Origin: Comamonadaceae bacterium
GTDB taxonomy: Bacteria > Pseudomonadota > Gammaproteobacteria > Burkholderiales > Burkholderiaceae_C
Assembly (NCBI GenBank): GCA_947464995.1
Contig: CANHZG010000005.1
Coordinates: 1 to 35,674 of the forward strand
DNA: 35,674 bases
Direction: 5' to 3'
The notes under the pieces were generated by a model. The model did not search any database. It was not told the origin of the DNA and worked only from the letters and a program-made list of their open reading frames with translations. The position numbers were made by a program, and so were the translations under genes. Shown piece after piece: positions 34,258 to 35,674 of the stretch; the stretch's first letter is position 1, and each line of letters starts with the position of its first letter.

Positions 34258-35379
34258 CTAGCGCGTGCCTACGCTGGCGCCCACAAACGCCGCCTGCGCG
34301 CCGCGTGGCAGGCAGCGCCAGTAGGCGGGGGTGGCTTGAACCTGGCCGTCCAGGGCCACGGCTGCTTGCCAGCCCCAGCGTGGCTGGTACAAAAAGGCGC
34401 GCGCCAGCGCCACCAGGTCGGCGTCACCGGCTTGCAGCAGTGCTTCGGCCTCGGCGGGCTCGGTAATTAGACCCACAGCGGTGGTCGCCATGCTGGTGGC
34501 GGCGCGAATAGCGCGGGCAAACGGCACTTGGTAGCCAGTAGCCAGCGGAATCTTTTGCTGCGGGGACACCCCGCCCGAGGACACGTGGATAAAGTCGCAG
34601 CCCGCCACCTTGAGGGCAGCGCAAAACGCGGTGCTTTGCGCAATATCCCAACCGCCTTCCACCCAGTCGGTGGCCGACAGGCGCAGCCCTAAGCAGCCGC
34701 TGTAAGCCTGGCGCACGGCGGCAAACACCTCAAGCGGAAAGCGCATGCGGTTTTCCAGGCTGCCGCCATAGGCGTCGCTGCGCTGGTTGGCAAGCGGCGA
34801 CAAAAACTCGTGCATCAAATAGCCGTGTGCGGCGTGCAGTTCGATGGCGTCCACGCCGATGCGCACCGAGCGCAGCGCCGCAGCCACAAAGGCGTCGCGC
34901 ACGCGCGCCAAGTCGGCCTCGGTCATGGCGTGGGGCGCAGGCTCGTGGGGCAATTGCGCCAGGGCGGATGGCCCCTCGGTCTGCCAGCCGCCCTGTTCGG
35001 GCGACAGCAACTGCCCGCCGTGCCAAGGCAGCGCGCTGGACGCCTTGCGCCCCGCGTGCGCCAGCTGAATGCATACCGCCGTGTGCGGCGCCAGTGCGCG
35101 GGCGCGGTGCAGGTGCTCGGCCAGCGCTGCCTCGGTGGTGTCGTCCCACAGGCCCAGGCAGCCCGGGGTGATGCGGCCTTCGCTCAGTACCGCGGTGGCC
35201 TCAATGGTAAAAAGTCCGGCGCCACTGTTGAGCAAATTGCCCCAATGCATCAGATGCCAGTCGGTTGCCTGGCCATCTTTGGCTGCATACTGGCACATAG
35301 GCGCCACCACAATGCGGTTCGGTAGCGTCAGGCCCCCTTGCGGTGAGGGAAGGGTCAGTGGCGAAAAGAGCAGGCTCAT
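34258..35379 (-). CDS. NADH:flavin oxidoreductase, OYE family (YqjM/xenobiotic reductase-like)
   Basis: FMN-dependent ene-reductase of 373 residues that reduces activated C=C bonds of enones with NAD(P)H. The YqjM-class residues are visible: Cys in VVAPMCQYAAKDG, IQLAHAGRKAS, the active-site pair in ELHAAHGYLMHEFLSP and NQRSDAYGGSLENRMRFP. C-terminal FMN-phosphate region at DADLVALARAFLYQPRW. The natural substrate is unknown. First gene of a tight three-gene minus-strand group with murU-like and pepP, divergent from the gene at 35475 across 95 bp. Confidence 0.93.
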   Translation of the reverse strand: MSLLFSPLTLPSPQGGLTLPNRIVVAPMCQYAAKDGQATDWHLMHWGNLLNSGAGLFTIEATAVLSEGRITPGCLGLWDDTTEAALAEHLHRARALAPHTAVCIQLAHAGRKASSALPWHGGQLLSPEQGGWQTEGPSALAQLPHEPAPHAMTEADLARVRDAFVAAALRSVRIGVDAIELHAAHGYLMHEFLSPLANQRSDAYGGSLENRMRFPLEVFAAVRQAYSGCLGLRLSATDWVEGGWDIAQSTAFCAALKVAGCDFIHVSSGGVSPQQKIPLATGYQVPFARAIRAATSMATTAVGLITEPAEAEALLQAGDADLVALARAFLYQPRWGWQAAVALDGQVQATPAYWRCLPRGAQAAFVGASVGTR

Positions 35380-35474
35380 AGGTTGGAGATTCCAAAGGTA
35401 GAAATGAATTCGGCGATTTTGCCGGTTTTTATGATTTCACCGTTTTTATAGTGTTTTTGGCGATAAAATTTCTT
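35380..35474. promoter_or_regulatory. Divergent promoter region between the OYE gene and the sensor gene
   Basis: 95 bp, AT-rich at its right half. TATAGT at 35447-35452 is a plus-strand -10-like hexamer 22 nt before the ATG; no good -35 at standard spacing was found. Confidence 0.3.
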
Positions 35475-35674
35475 ATGAAAATCATTTTACTTATCGCGCT
35501 GGCCTATTGCTTTGGGCTGGCCTCCCCAGCCTGTTGGGCTGGACCCCAAGTGAAGTGGGAGCGATATTTTGATAAAACCGGCGCACTGGAGCTGCCAGAG
35601 GCGCAACAAATGGCCTTCGCGCCGGCCAGCCCCTATGTGCAGTGGAACGCCACACCCGGGACGCTGTGGCTCAA
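35475..35674 (+). CDS. Probable 7TMR-DISM-type sensor protein, N-terminal fragment
   Basis: The first 66 codons are in the window and the frame runs off the edge. A signal peptide (MKIILLIALAYCFGLASPACWA) precedes a periplasmic start WERYFDKTGALELPEAQQ and WNATPGTLWL. This resembles the beginning of the 7TMR-DISM extracellular domain (DISMED2), found before seven membrane helices and a diguanylate cyclase or kinase output. The output domain cannot be seen. Assignment rests on this short stretch only. Confidence 0.55.
   Translation, partial: MKIILLIALAYCFGLASPACWAGPQVKWERYFDKTGALELPEAQQMAFAPASPYVQWNATPGTLWL

Noticed and set aside
1-35674. tRNA/rRNA genes, CRISPR arrays, insertion sequences, prophage
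   Set aside because: No cloverleaf, spaced repeat array, transposase or phage gene was seen on either strand by eye.

Overview
The window looks like chromosomal DNA of a GC-rich betaproteobacterium, most likely a member of the Comamonadaceae (Rhodoferax/Polaromonas-like). This rests on protein flavour (Rep, PriA, HemE, MaeB, a DsbD/ScsB-type reductase, DUF4080 radical SAM, DUF6172), the hemE-priA pairing, and a GC-rich palindromic repeat of a type I recall from that family. Identifications come from reading translations and recalling families; no database search was run. No tRNA, rRNA, CRISPR array, transposase or prophage gene was seen.

Layout. 1-1199 (-): N-terminal part of the Rep helicase, carrying an apparent in-frame repeat insertion. 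1330-2337 (+): AEC-family transporter, overlapping tail-to-tail with priA (2330-4486, -). 4487-5316: about 830 bp without a gene, holding DnaA-box-like sites, a duplicated 24-bp module and a minus-strand terminator. 5317-6480 (-): hemE. 6481-7351: another gene-free stretch, AT-rich towards its right end. 7352-16634 (+): a Pil-Chp (type IV pilus) chemosensory operon, pilG-pilH-pilI-pilJ-chpA, followed after 25 bp by an orphan periplasmic solute-binding protein (16660-17412). 17440-19719 (-): DsbD/ScsB-like reductase, and a DUF167 protein (19780-20091, -) that is divergent from a B12-binding radical SAM protein and a creatininase-family hydrolase (20109-22582, +).

From 22599 to 35379 every gene is on the minus strand. 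In transcription order (right to left) these are: an OYE-family flavin oxidoreductase, a MurU-like nucleotidyltransferase and aminopeptidase P (tightly packed); a TonB-dependent receptor; rubrerythrin, rubredoxin and rubredoxin reductase; NADP-malic enzyme; a DUF6172 protein; a secreted barnase-like RNase with a barstar-like inhibitor; and a histidine phosphatase. At 35475 (+) a probable 7TMR-DISM sensor begins and runs off the window.

How genes work together. PilJ (receptor), PilI (CheW adaptor), ChpA (kinase) and PilG/PilH (CheY-like regulators) make a complete signalling core for twitching motility, but no CheR- or CheB-type adaptation enzyme is present. The rubrerythrin/rubredoxin/reductase trio forms a plausible NAD(P)H-driven peroxide-reducing chain. 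The RNase and barstar-like protein form an exported toxin/enzyme with a cytoplasmic protector. The most interesting leads are the barnase/barstar pair, the solute-binding protein attached to the Pil-Chp operon, the DnaA-box cluster between priA and hemE, and the palindromic repeat inside rep.
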